NCBI GenBank assembly: GCA_023136725.1
Contig: JAGLQR010000036.1
Location: forward strand, 1 to 10,124
Length of the DNA: 10,124 bases
Reading direction: 5' to 3'
From: Candidatus Aminicenantota bacterium
Lineage (GTDB): Bacteria; Acidobacteriota; Aminicenantia; UBA2199
A program made the position numbers and the translations under genes. Of this stretch, positions 1-6,002 are shown one piece after another; positions within the stretch are counted from its first letter, which is position 1, and every line of letters begins with the position of its first letter. The notes beneath the pieces were generated by a model, which saw nothing but the letters and a program-made list of their open reading frames with translations, had not been told where the DNA came from and did not search any database.

Positions 1-535
1 GAGGTATATGGTCAGGAGAATAAGTACAGATTATCCCGTCAAAAGGGGCCTTTTCTTTCCAGCCAAGAGCTCCATCACCTATTCTGAAATTTATATTCTT
101 GTATCCGAGGGATTTTAAAAGTTTCTCAGCCTTTTTTGACAGTGGAGGCCTGTTTTCGATCGTATAAACATTTTTCACAAGTTCTGCTAATATTGCTGCA
201 TGAAATCCCGACCCGGTACCAATCTCAAGCACTTTTTTATCATAGTCAGGAGCAATAACATAGGTCATCATGGCAACTATATATGGTCTGTCGATCACCT
301 GCCCCTCACCAATTGCAAGAGATGAATCCCCATACGACTCTTTCCTGTATCTCTCGTCTACAAAGAGATGCCTCTTAACTTTTAAAAAAGCATCGGTCAC
401 TCTCTTGTTGGTTATTCCCCTCTTTACGATCTGCTCTTCGACCATGTTTTTCCTCATCACCGAATATTCATCGCAGAGCAAAATGGAAGTGAAGGCAATC
501 AATACCGATAAAATAACAAAATTTGATTTTTTCAC
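1..535 (-). CDS. pcm: Protein-L-isoaspartate O-methyltransferase, exported form, 3'-truncated by the window edge
   Basis: This family uses S-adenosylmethionine to methylate L-isoaspartyl residues in aged proteins, starting their repair. The first 178 residues are visible; the C-terminal part is outside the window. The SAM-binding motif I, VLEIGTGSG, is at residues 102-110, followed by FHAAILAELV. The post-I acidic residue is E127 (YTIEN), motif II is APFDGIIC (163-170), and the family TAAPEHIP stretch reads TYSPDHIP. The family substrate-site motif, usually TISQPY, reads VIDRPY at 80-85, so the conserved serine is aspartate. I chose the GTG start at 535 because it adds a basic then hydrophobic segment (residues 2-20) ending at C21, like a signal peptide or a loose lipobox. 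The alternative is ATG at 457, giving a cytoplasmic protein that matches the E. coli N-terminus. Neither start has a clear Shine-Dalgarno sequence. The family is confident; export and exact substrate are inference. Confidence 0.88.
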   Translation of the reverse strand, partial: MKKSNFVILSVLIAFTSILLCDEYSVMRKNMVEEQIVKRGITNKRVTDAFLKVKRHLFVDERYRKESYGDSSLAIGEGQVIDRPYIVAMMTYVIAPDYDKKVLEIGTGSGFHAAILAELVKNVYTIENRPPLSKKAEKLLKSLGYKNINFRIGDGALGWKEKAPFDGIICTYSPDHIP

Positions 536-541
536 GGTCCA

Positions 542-569
542 ATTGTAGCAGATAATAAGGAAACAGCAA
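542..569 (-). promoter_or_regulatory. Possible sigma-70-type promoter for pcm
   Basis: Read on the minus strand, TTGCTG (569-564) and TACAAT (547-542) are separated by 16 bases. The -10 element matches consensus at 5 of 6 positions and the -35 at 3 of 6. The -10 ends only six bases before the GTG at 535. The transcript would therefore be leaderless at GTG, or would serve the ATG at 457 after a leader of about 75 bases. It lies in the 36-base gap shared with the divergent Rel gene. This is pattern matching only. Confidence 0.3.
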
Positions 570-571
570 AG

Positions 572-2779
572 ATGATTATCTCCTGCACAAGAAATGTTGA
601 TATACAGGGCGATTTGTACTATATTCTTTACAAAATGATAAAACGGTTTTTTGAACTTCAGGAAAAAGTACTTAATTATCACCCCAAGGCAAATACTGAA
701 CTTCTGAAAAAAGCATACTCGGTTGCAGCTGATGCACACATGAACCAGACCAGGGCCGACAAAGAAGCATATATTTCCCATCCCCTGTCCGTTGCAGGAA
801 TCCTTGCAGATATGAAGCTTGACGAAATTTCCATTGCTGCCGCACTCCTTCACGACGTTGTTGAAGATACTGATTATACAATTGAGGATATAAACTCTTT
901 ATTCGGTAAAGAGGTAGGGGGAATTGTCTGGGGCGTAACAAAAATCAGTAAAATATCTGACCTCGATGCTGAAAATGCACAAGCAGAAACACTTAAAAAG
1001 ATCATAATTGCTATGACTGGAGATGTCAGGGTGATCCTTATCAAGCTGGCTGACAGGCTTCATAACATCCTCACTCTCGGTGCACTTAAGGAAGAAAAAA
1101 GGAAGAGGATCGCGAGAGAAACCCTTGATATATACGCACCGATAGCGGCACGACTCGGAATGGGAAAAATAAAAGTAACACTCGAAGATATTTCATTCCA
1201 ATACTCATGCCCGGAAGAATACGATAAGATCACACGGGAAATCGGAGTAAGGGAAGAGTGGGCGAATCAGAAACTTGAGAAATTCAGGAAAGAACTAAAA
1301 AAAAATCTGAGAGAGCTGGGGATTTCAGGAGATATTGAGTACAGGATCAAAAGAAAATTTTCAATTTACAAAAAATTAAAAAAGCAGAATATAGATATTG
1401 AGAAGGTTTATGATCTTCTTGCCCTTCGCGTTGTAACAAAGTCGGTAGCAGACTGCTATGTGGTAATTGGAGAGGTACATCAAAGATACACTCCTCTGCC
1501 GGGAAGATGGCGTGATTTTATTGCTCATCCGAGAAATAACGGCTATCAGTCTATACATACAACAATCATTTCCGGAGACGGGATCAAGTATGAAATCCAG
1601 GTCCGGACTAAAGAAATGCATAAGATTGCAGAAGAAGGGATTGCCGCACATTGGAAATATAAAGAGGGAATATCATTCCTTGAAAATGACCAGAGGCTGA
1701 ACTGGTTCCGAGAGATGATTGATGCTCACAAGGAAAACCCGGACCCGGAAGAGTTTTTGAACCTTCTAAAAGGGGATCTTATTGTGAAAGAGATATATGT
1801 TTTCACACCCAAAGGGAAAGTGGTCAATCTTAAGATCGGATCCACAGCAATTGATTTTGCCTATGCTATTCATACTGAGATCGGGGACAAGTGTTACGGA
1901 GCCATAGTAAATGAACATATGGTATCAATAAAAAAGACTCTTAACTCCGGAGATGTTGTAGAAATTGTAACCAGAAAAAATGCTTCTCCTTCACTTGGCT
2001 GGCTTAAACATACCGCCACCAGTAAAGCACGAAAAAAGATATTGACCTTCCTTCAACAGGAGGAGAACAAAAAGAACATTGAAAAAGGGAAAAGATTGTG
2101 GAGCAAGATCCTGAGGGAATACAAGAAGAAATATAAAATCAGGATAGATGATAATGAATTCAGGGATCGCCTGAGGAAAATTCACTACAATGAGATTGAA
2201 ACATTTTTCCGGGATATAGGATCCAATAAGAAAGTACTTGACAAAAAAACCCTGGGAGTAATCTTCAATGAAGTGGAAGCCTTCGAGATAACACCTAAAA
2301 AAGTGAGATCAAAGAAGAGAGATCAATTATATAGAATGATCAGGGTGGATGGATATCAGGATATTGATGTTAAATTTGCAAAATGCTGTAACCCTATCAA
2401 GGGAGAAAAAATAAAAGGCTTTATCACATTGAAGAGGGGGCTTGTAATTCATCGTGAAAACTGTTCAAGCCTTAGGAATGTAATGCAGGATAGAATTAAG
2501 AAGGTAGAGTGGAACGAAGAGGCAGAATTTTCACAACTTGTAAAATACGATATCATTGTTTCAGACAAGCCGGGTATGCTCAGTTTGATATCGAATATAA
2601 CTGCAAAACATGAGTCGAACATTAAAAAGATAGAGAATGAAGCGATCACTCAGAACTCAAGTAAGATCAAGATATCTTTTGAGATCAGTCACGTTGATCA
2701 GTTAAAGGAGATCTACAAGGAATTCTCCGCAACCAAAGGAGTATTTCAGGTCCTCAGGAAAAGGATCTCGGAAAAATAG
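572..2779 (+). CDS. rel: Bifunctional (p)ppGpp synthetase/hydrolase (RelA/SpoT long homologue)
   Basis: This cytoplasmic enzyme makes (p)ppGpp from ATP and GTP/GDP and degrades it, setting the stringent response. The HD hydrolase domain (about 45-200) keeps its metal ligands: H70 (ISHP), H94-D95 with E98-D99 (LLHDVVEDT), and D161 in DRLHN. The synthetase domain (about 230-370) has D281 (YDLLALRVV), GYQSIHT (324-330) and EIQVRT with E341. The loop that separates bifunctional (RXKD) from RelA-type (EXDD) enzymes reads RWRD (312-315), so it is of the basic, bifunctional class. A TGS domain follows (about 406-468), then a conserved-cysteine region (C605, C606, H627, C631) and a C-terminal ACT domain (about 657-733). 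At 735 residues it is full length. The start at 572 has AAGGAA (557-562) nine bases upstream. The family N-terminus fits better from Met22 (ATG at 635), which lacks a Shine-Dalgarno sequence. Function is confident, the start less so. Confidence 0.96.
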   Translation: MIISCTRNVDIQGDLYYILYKMIKRFFELQEKVLNYHPKANTELLKKAYSVAADAHMNQTRADKEAYISHPLSVAGILADMKLDEISIAAALLHDVVEDTDYTIEDINSLFGKEVGGIVWGVTKISKISDLDAENAQAETLKKIIIAMTGDVRVILIKLADRLHNILTLGALKEEKRKRIARETLDIYAPIAARLGMGKIKVTLEDISFQYSCPEEYDKITREIGVREEWANQKLEKFRKELKKNLRELGISGDIEYRIKRKFSIYKKLKKQNIDIEKVYDLLALRVVTKSVADCYVVIGEVHQRYTPLPGRWRDFIAHPRNNGYQSIHTTIISGDGIKYEIQVRTKEMHKIAEEGIAAHWKYKEGISFLENDQRLNWFREMIDAHKENPDPEEFLNLLKGDLIVKEIYVFTPKGKVVNLKIGSTAIDFAYAIHTEIGDKCYGAIVNEHMVSIKKTLNSGDVVEIVTRKNASPSLGWLKHTATSKARKKILTFLQQEENKKNIEKGKRLWSKILREYKKKYKIRIDDNEFRDRLRKIHYNEIETFFRDIGSNKKVLDKKTLGVIFNEVEAFEITPKKVRSKKRDQLYRMIRVDGYQDIDVKFAKCCNPIKGEKIKGFITLKRGLVIHRENCSSLRNVMQDRIKKVEWNEEAEFSQLVKYDIIVSDKPGMLSLISNITAKHESNIKKIENEAITQNSSKIKISFEISHVDQLKEIYKEFSATKGVFQVLRKRISEK

Positions 2780-2790
2780 CCTCTATTTTT
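2772..2790. repeat. Inverted repeat holding both convergent stop codons; possible weak two-way terminator
   Basis: AAAAATAG, a 3-base CCT loop and CTATTTTT form a perfect 8-bp inverted repeat. The TAG of the Rel gene (2777-2779) is in the left arm and the TAG of queH (complement of 2783-2785) in the right arm. With one G-C pair the stem is weak, but each strand's hairpin ends in a run of U, and no other terminator is seen between the two genes. Confidence 0.35.
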
Positions 2791-3337
2791 TAAGTTTGAC
2801 ATTGCGGTCACGTCTGGAATAAACACAACCGCAATAATTCTGATGAACGATGTCATGCTCGATACTCATTTTTTTCCCTATGTTGAATCCGTCCTTTTTT
2901 TTGAAATTTTCCGGAAGAAAAGCTACATTATACTTCTCACTCATCCGATACCCGGATTCGTTAATCTGGGCGGTGTTTTTATATGGACTGATCGAAAGGG
3001 TGGATGCAACAATATCAAATCCATTCTCTGTAGCATATTTAAATACCTTTTCAAATCTCATTTCAAAGCAGATCGTGCATCTGTCTCCCCTCTCCGGATC
3101 ATTTCCATGCCCTTTTACAAGCCGGAACCACTCTTTAACATCATATTCTGAGATTATGGTTTCCCAGCCAAGCTTCTCTGAGATCTTCTTTGATTCCTCA
3201 ACTCTCATTTCATACTCTCGTTTTGGGTGTATATTGGGATTGTAAAAAAATCCGGTTACATCATATTCTTCTTTCAGCTTTTTAAATACATAAACCGCGC
3301 ATGGGGCACAACAGATATGGAGCAGCAGTTTCTTCAC
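2783..3337 (-). CDS. queH: Epoxyqueuosine reductase QueH
   Basis: QueH catalyses the last step of queuosine synthesis, reducing epoxyqueuosine to queuosine in tRNA with GUN anticodons; it is the non-homologous alternative to the cobalamin-dependent QueG. The 184-residue protein has the family signature throughout: LHICCAPC (6-13), NPNIHPKREYEMR (33-45), DRCTIC (85-90), STLSISPYKN (112-121), KKKDG (146-150) and NYCGCVYS (167-174). Cysteines C9, C10, C87 and C90 are placed to hold the 4Fe-4S cluster known in this family, with C13, C169 and C171 as further conserved cysteines. The start is a GTG whose GTGA overlaps the stop of the upstream PHP gene by four bases, so translation is probably coupled. 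No other queuosine gene is in the window. The identification is firm from motif order and length. Confidence 0.95.
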   Translation of the reverse strand: MKKLLLHICCAPCAVYVFKKLKEEYDVTGFFYNPNIHPKREYEMRVEESKKISEKLGWETIISEYDVKEWFRLVKGHGNDPERGDRCTICFEMRFEKVFKYATENGFDIVASTLSISPYKNTAQINESGYRMSEKYNVAFLPENFKKKDGFNIGKKMSIEHDIVHQNYCGCVYSRRDRNVKLKK

Positions 3338-4197
3338 AGGATCAGCTCGGGAGGGTTCCTGTCTGTTAATTCTTCAAGGGTGTGTGAATCACTCCCTCTT
3401 GTGGCAAACAGGCCGTATTTTTCTGTGGTATTACTTATCGTGGAGATCAATCCCGGATAATCTTTCTTGCTGAACATAGAAGGAGAGAGTCCATGGTAAT
3501 CATAGAATACTTCCACACCTTTAAGGCCAAGTGCAGAAAGTTCCACTATTATTTTATCAAGTTCTATTCCGTTTATACCGAGATAATATGCAGGGTGTGC
3601 AAGGACGGGAGTTCCACCTGCGTTCAATATGATAGGGATTATTACTTCAGGAGACAGCTTGGGTACTATTGTCTCTGATTTACATTTTTCTGAGATCCAT
3701 TTTGAAGCATCTTTATATTTATTAAAAGTATTATTTTTCAGCAGTTCTCTGACTATATGGGGTTTCATCAAAGTTTCCCGCCCCGGGGGGAAGATCATCT
3801 CATCTGTAAGAACTTTTTCACCAAGATTAAGATTGACCTTCTCCATTATTTCCCTGATCCTTTTTTTCCTGAGTGACTGGACCTCCGAAAGATGTTCACG
3901 CAGAACAGGATGTGTCACGTCAATTCCATAACCGAGAATATGTATCTCAACTCCCATATACTCACTGTCCAGTTCTATTCCAGTAATAAGGTCCAACCCT
4001 CTCCGGCCGGCACTCTCCTGCAGTGCGGCAGCCCCGCCGGAATAAGCACCGACACCATCATGATCAGTGATCGAAATGGTTTTTAATCCACTCTTCTCCG
4101 ATGCTTCTATTATCTCTTCCGCTCTCATTTCTCCGTCGGATGCAATGGTGTGGATGTGCAGGTCAGCGGAATTCAGATCGATTTCAGTTAAGTCCAT
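3334..4197 (-). CDS. PHP-domain metal-dependent phosphoesterase
   Basis: The PHP fold hydrolyses phosphoester bonds using a metal cluster held by histidines and acidic residues. The family motifs occur in order: DLHIHTIASDG (12-22; H14, H16, D21), TDHDG (44-48; H46), GIELD (73-77; E75), HILGYG (86-91), KPHIVREL (145-152), LAHP (199-202; H201) and RGSDSH (267-272; D270, H272). At 287 residues it resembles the YciV/TrpH-type subfamily, some members of which are 3',5'-nucleoside bisphosphate phosphatases or 5'-3' exoribonucleases on short RNA. Which substrate applies cannot be read from sequence. No signal peptide is seen, so it is cytoplasmic. The ATG at 4197 has no clear Shine-Dalgarno sequence but lies about 20 bases after the start site predicted from the promoter at 4225-4252. 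It overlaps queH by four bases. Family is confident, exact reaction open. Confidence 0.92.
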   Translation of the reverse strand: MDLTEIDLNSADLHIHTIASDGEMRAEEIIEASEKSGLKTISITDHDGVGAYSGGAAALQESAGRRGLDLITGIELDSEYMGVEIHILGYGIDVTHPVLREHLSEVQSLRKKRIREIMEKVNLNLGEKVLTDEMIFPPGRETLMKPHIVRELLKNNTFNKYKDASKWISEKCKSETIVPKLSPEVIIPIILNAGGTPVLAHPAYYLGINGIELDKIIVELSALGLKGVEVFYDYHGLSPSMFSKKDYPGLISTISNTTEKYGLFATRGSDSHTLEELTDRNPPELIL

Positions 4198-4224
4198 AGA
4201 CAGCTATGGTAACACAAAATCAGG

Positions 4225-4252
4225 ATTATGATAAAGATACAAAAAATGTCAG
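4225..4252 (-). promoter_or_regulatory. Likely sigma-70-type promoter for the PHP gene and queH
   Basis: On the minus strand CTGACA (4252-4247) and CATAAT (4230-4225) are 16 bases apart; each matches the consensus hexamer at 5 of 6 positions. Transcription would start near 4218, about 20 bases before the ATG at 4197. The -35 overlaps the TGA of the upstream small gene. It would separate the PHP-queH pair from the glycan and regulatory genes upstream. Confidence 0.5.
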
Positions 4253-4467
4253 GCAAAGCTGATTTCTTCATCTCCGAAGAGTACGTTGAAAAGCTTTGTT
4301 ACAGGTCCGGGAACCGTTCCGGATATTTTTTTACTCTTGCTTTCTCTATAGATCAGATTGAATTCTTTTCTGATGAAACTCGGGGTATCAAGGTCCCCGA
4401 TAACAAAATTTCCATTCTCCTCTAAATAGTCAACTGAAACCTTACTTAGCTCATACTTATGATTCAT
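4249..4467 (-). CDS. Small protein of unknown function downstream of the NusG paralogue
   Basis: I do not recognise this 72-residue protein. It has no signal peptide, membrane segment, cysteine or obvious metal motif. It is mixed-charge and probably soluble: an acidic first half (YLEENGNFVIGDLD), a basic middle (RESKSKK, about 41-47), a GTVPGP turn, and the acidic tail FGDEEISFA. I chose ATG at 4467 because a strong AGGAGG (4477-4472) lies four bases upstream. An in-frame TTG at 4521 would add 18 residues but has no ribosome site and would run through two hairpins. It lies 67 bases after the NusG paralogue and has no own promoter that I can see, so it is probably co-transcribed with it. Its Shine-Dalgarno sequence can pair with upstream sequence, suggesting translational control. 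By position only, it resembles UpxZ, the small partner following the antiterminator UpxY in Bacteroides capsule loci; I see no sequence likeness. Confidence 0.7.
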   Translation of the reverse strand: MNHKYELSKVSVDYLEENGNFVIGDLDTPSFIRKEFNLIYRESKSKKISGTVPGPVTKLFNVLFGDEEISFA

Positions 4468-4471
4468 CTTC

Positions 4472-4499
4472 CCTCCTGCATCTATTATATTTGCAGGGG
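4472..4499 (-). promoter_or_regulatory. Hairpin that would sequester the Shine-Dalgarno sequence of the small gene
   Basis: In the minus-strand RNA, CCTGCA (4497-4492) pairs perfectly with TGCAGG (4480-4475) around an 11-base AT-rich loop. The stem continues by two more G-C pairs (4499-4498 with 4473-4472) past one bulged A at 4474. The 3' arm contains AGGAGG, the ribosome site of the gene starting at 4467. Folding would hide the site. The pairing is read directly; its regulatory use is inference. Confidence 0.45.
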
Positions 4500-4500
4500 T

Positions 4501-4517
4501 ACGACAAATAATGTCGT
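4501..4517 (-). repeat. Perfect 6-bp inverted repeat (hairpin) in the leader of the small gene
   Basis: ACGACA, five bases, TGTCGT forms a perfect 6-bp stem with a 5-base TTATT loop on the minus-strand RNA. It sits 18 bases after the NusG-paralogue stop codon and one base before the Shine-Dalgarno-sequestering hairpin. It is not followed by a U run, so it is not an intrinsic terminator. It could be a protein-binding hairpin or chance. Confidence 0.35.
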
Positions 4518-4534
4518 TCAACTCAAAAATATTT

Positions 4535-5047
4535 TTAAAGGGATTTGAGGTATTCTTTCGGGAGGGTTAATTTAGTTGTGAAGTTCACATTTGTGAGGAG
4601 GATAACAGCTCTTTTTTCGTCCGGCAGGTCTTCGTGGAATATTCCCTCCCAGCCGTCAAAATCACCTTCATCAACAATAATGTTCATGCCCGGTTTGAAA
4701 TTTTCTTCTACTTTTTTCATTATTACCAGGCCGTCCTCTTCCCTCTTTTTTATATCTTCGACCTTATCTTTGTCAATGATCCATAGCGATTGCTTATTTC
4801 CGAGAACTTTTTTTACGCCTCTTGTATATCTTATCTTCTGATAATGATCATCAAAATCGAATCTGCAGAAAAGATAACCCGGGAAAAGCGGGACGATCAC
4901 ATCGGTTTTCTCTTTTTTAACTTTCTTTTTTTTCTTGTAAAGCGGGAGATATGATTCAACGCCCATAATATTCAGGTTTTTTATTACACTCTGCTCCTGC
5001 TTCGGCTTTATGCTTAAGATATACCATAACAATTCTGGTCTTGCCAT
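4535..5047 (-). CDS. Specialised NusG paralogue (RfaH/UpxY/LoaP-type transcription antiterminator)
   Basis: NusG-family factors bind the RNA polymerase clamp and change pausing and termination; specialised paralogues act on long operons for capsule, O-antigen or secondary metabolites. The 170-residue protein has an N-terminal NGN domain from LWYILSIKPKQEQSVIKNL (7-25), with SYLPLYKKKKKV (32-43) and the hallmark PLFPGYLFCRFDF (53-65). YTRGVKKVLG (74-83) follows, then a KOW domain of about 118-168 beginning FKPGMNIIVDEGDFDGWEG. A housekeeping NusG usually sits beside secE and the ribosomal genes rplK/rplA; its place here, among glycan and sigma-factor genes, supports a specialised role. A stop codon lies four codons upstream in frame, so the ATG at 5047 is the first possible ATG start. 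Its ribosome site is weak. It is 54 bases after the Spy-like gene. The targets it acts on are unknown. Confidence 0.88.
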   Translation of the reverse strand: MARPELLWYILSIKPKQEQSVIKNLNIMGVESYLPLYKKKKKVKKEKTDVIVPLFPGYLFCRFDFDDHYQKIRYTRGVKKVLGNKQSLWIIDKDKVEDIKKREEDGLVIMKKVEENFKPGMNIIVDEGDFDGWEGIFHEDLPDEKRAVILLTNVNFTTKLTLPKEYLKSL

Positions 5048-5101
5048 AAAGAGATTTTATTTTATGATCAGGTCAAAGTCAACAAACGGATTAGGCAGGA
5101 G

Positions 5102-5545
5102 CTATTTATTCGAGCTGGAAAAGAACCACCCTTTACTCAGATTGTAAAGGAAAGTCAGCCATTGCCCGCGATCAAGTACTATACTTATTTCCAGCAATGT
5201 GGAAACAAATTCATAGTTCAACTCCCCTTCAATATCGTTCAATTCTAAAAGCTTCTCTTCCAGAGTTTCCGTTTTAAAATCGGGATCACCCAGAAGTTCA
5301 ACTATATCTATCCTTTTTTCAAGAACCTCACTTTTATTCTCTACAAGCCTTATTCTGAAGTTCTTTACAACTTCATCCAGTTTTTTCTGTTGATCTATAC
5401 TCAGTTCATACCGGCCGCCAGGGGTAGATCCCTGAGTTTCAACATTTTTACCGATCTTTGCTAAACGGTAGATCCCGGCACTTATAAATGCTAGGTTCAG
5501 GGCAAGCGATGCTACCAATACTATTTTAATAAATTCCTTTTTCAT
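5102..5545 (-). CDS. Membrane-anchored Spy/CpxP/CnrX-like periplasmic protein
   Basis: The 147-residue protein has one N-terminal hydrophobic segment (about 7-25, after MKKEFIK), which would act as a signal anchor with the rest outside the inner membrane. The remainder is predominantly helical. It has an LSIDQQKKLDEVVKNF motif (48-63) and a second, LDRGQWLTFL (124-133), both resembling the two LTxxQ motifs of Spy/CpxP and of the CnrX/ZraP sensor group. It contains no cysteine or histidine and no methionine after the first. The gene follows an anti-sigma gene and overlaps it by 20 bases, with a strong GGAGG five bases before the ATG, so translation is coupled. The likely role is to sense envelope stress or misfolded protein and tune the sigma/anti-sigma pair. 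The fold is inferred from motif layout and context; metal binding looks unlikely. Confidence 0.7.
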   Translation of the reverse strand: MKKEFIKIVLVASLALNLAFISAGIYRLAKIGKNVETQGSTPGGRYELSIDQQKKLDEVVKNFRIRLVENKSEVLEKRIDIVELLGDPDFKTETLEEKLLELNDIEGELNYEFVSTLLEISIVLDRGQWLTFLYNLSKGWFFSSSNK

Positions 5546-6002
5546 CTTTTCCTCCGGCCAGCTCTATAATAACAGAGCTGTGATTATCATCAGAAGTAAA
5601 TTTCTGGCCATCGAGAAGAACTGAAGAGAGCTCCAGTTTGCCGATCTCTTCTGAACTACCACCTGAAGGGTAGGGATCTATCAGGACCCCGAAGATGAAA
5701 AACAATGCGAAAACGAAAGAATAAATATAAGCAAACTTTCCGGCAAACTTCTTCTCTTTATGCTCTTTTACCAGAGACATTACTTCTGTTGTGAAATTTT
5801 CCGTTGGATCGACATCCCGGATCCCCGCGATATCCCGGCTTATCCTGTTAAGTTCATCCAATTCCATTCTGCAGTTTTCACAAGCCGAGAGGTGTTCCTT
5901 CACACTGCCCCCCAGATGTTCTTCCAATTCATAATCCTGGTACCGGCTTAGTAATCGGTTCACTTCTCTGCACTTCATTTTATTCTCTCTCTTATTAAAC
6001 AT
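5526..6002 (-). CDS. Zinc-finger (ZAS) anti-sigma factor, single-pass membrane protein
   Basis: This protein should bind and hold inactive the ECF sigma factor encoded just upstream. With the start at 6002 it has 158 residues. The cytoplasmic N-terminus carries the ZAS zinc motif C11-x25-H37-x3-C41-x2-C44 (KEHLSACENC at 35-44). One transmembrane helix is at about 90-107 (FAYIYSFVFALFFIFGVLI), leaving about 50 residues outside. I chose ATG 6002 because a GGGGG stretch precedes it and the ATG overlaps the sigma stop by eight bases. Alternatives are ATG at 6032, without a ribosome site, and ATG at 5978, just before the first zinc cysteine. Its 3' end overlaps the Spy-like gene by 20 bases, which argues for fixed stoichiometry of the trio. 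How the signal crosses the membrane, by proteolysis or by conformational change, cannot be told. Confidence 0.88.
   Translation of the reverse strand: MFNKRENKMKCREVNRLLSRYQDYELEEHLGGSVKEHLSACENCRMELDELNRISRDIAGIRDVDPTENFTTEVMSLVKEHKEKKFAGKFAYIYSFVFALFFIFGVLIDPYPSGGSSEEIGKLELSSVLLDGQKFTSDDNHSSVIIELAGGKDEKGIY

Noticed and set aside
270..548. Plus-strand open frame of 92 codons opposite pcm
   Set aside because: It lies antisense to a well-supported methyltransferase frame; its translation shows no family motif.
2843..3245. Two plus-strand open frames of 102 and 131 codons opposite queH
   Set aside because: The QueH motifs on the minus strand are complete and in order; these are antisense shadows.
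4468..4521. Longer version of the small gene from a TTG at 4521
   Set aside because: TTG has no ribosome site and the extra codons fall in two hairpins, while ATG 4467 has a strong AGGAGG.
5048..5101. Promoter before the NusG paralogue (TTGTTG, 15 bases, TAAAAT)
   Set aside because: The -35 is weak and the spacing short; read-through from the Spy-like gene is simpler.
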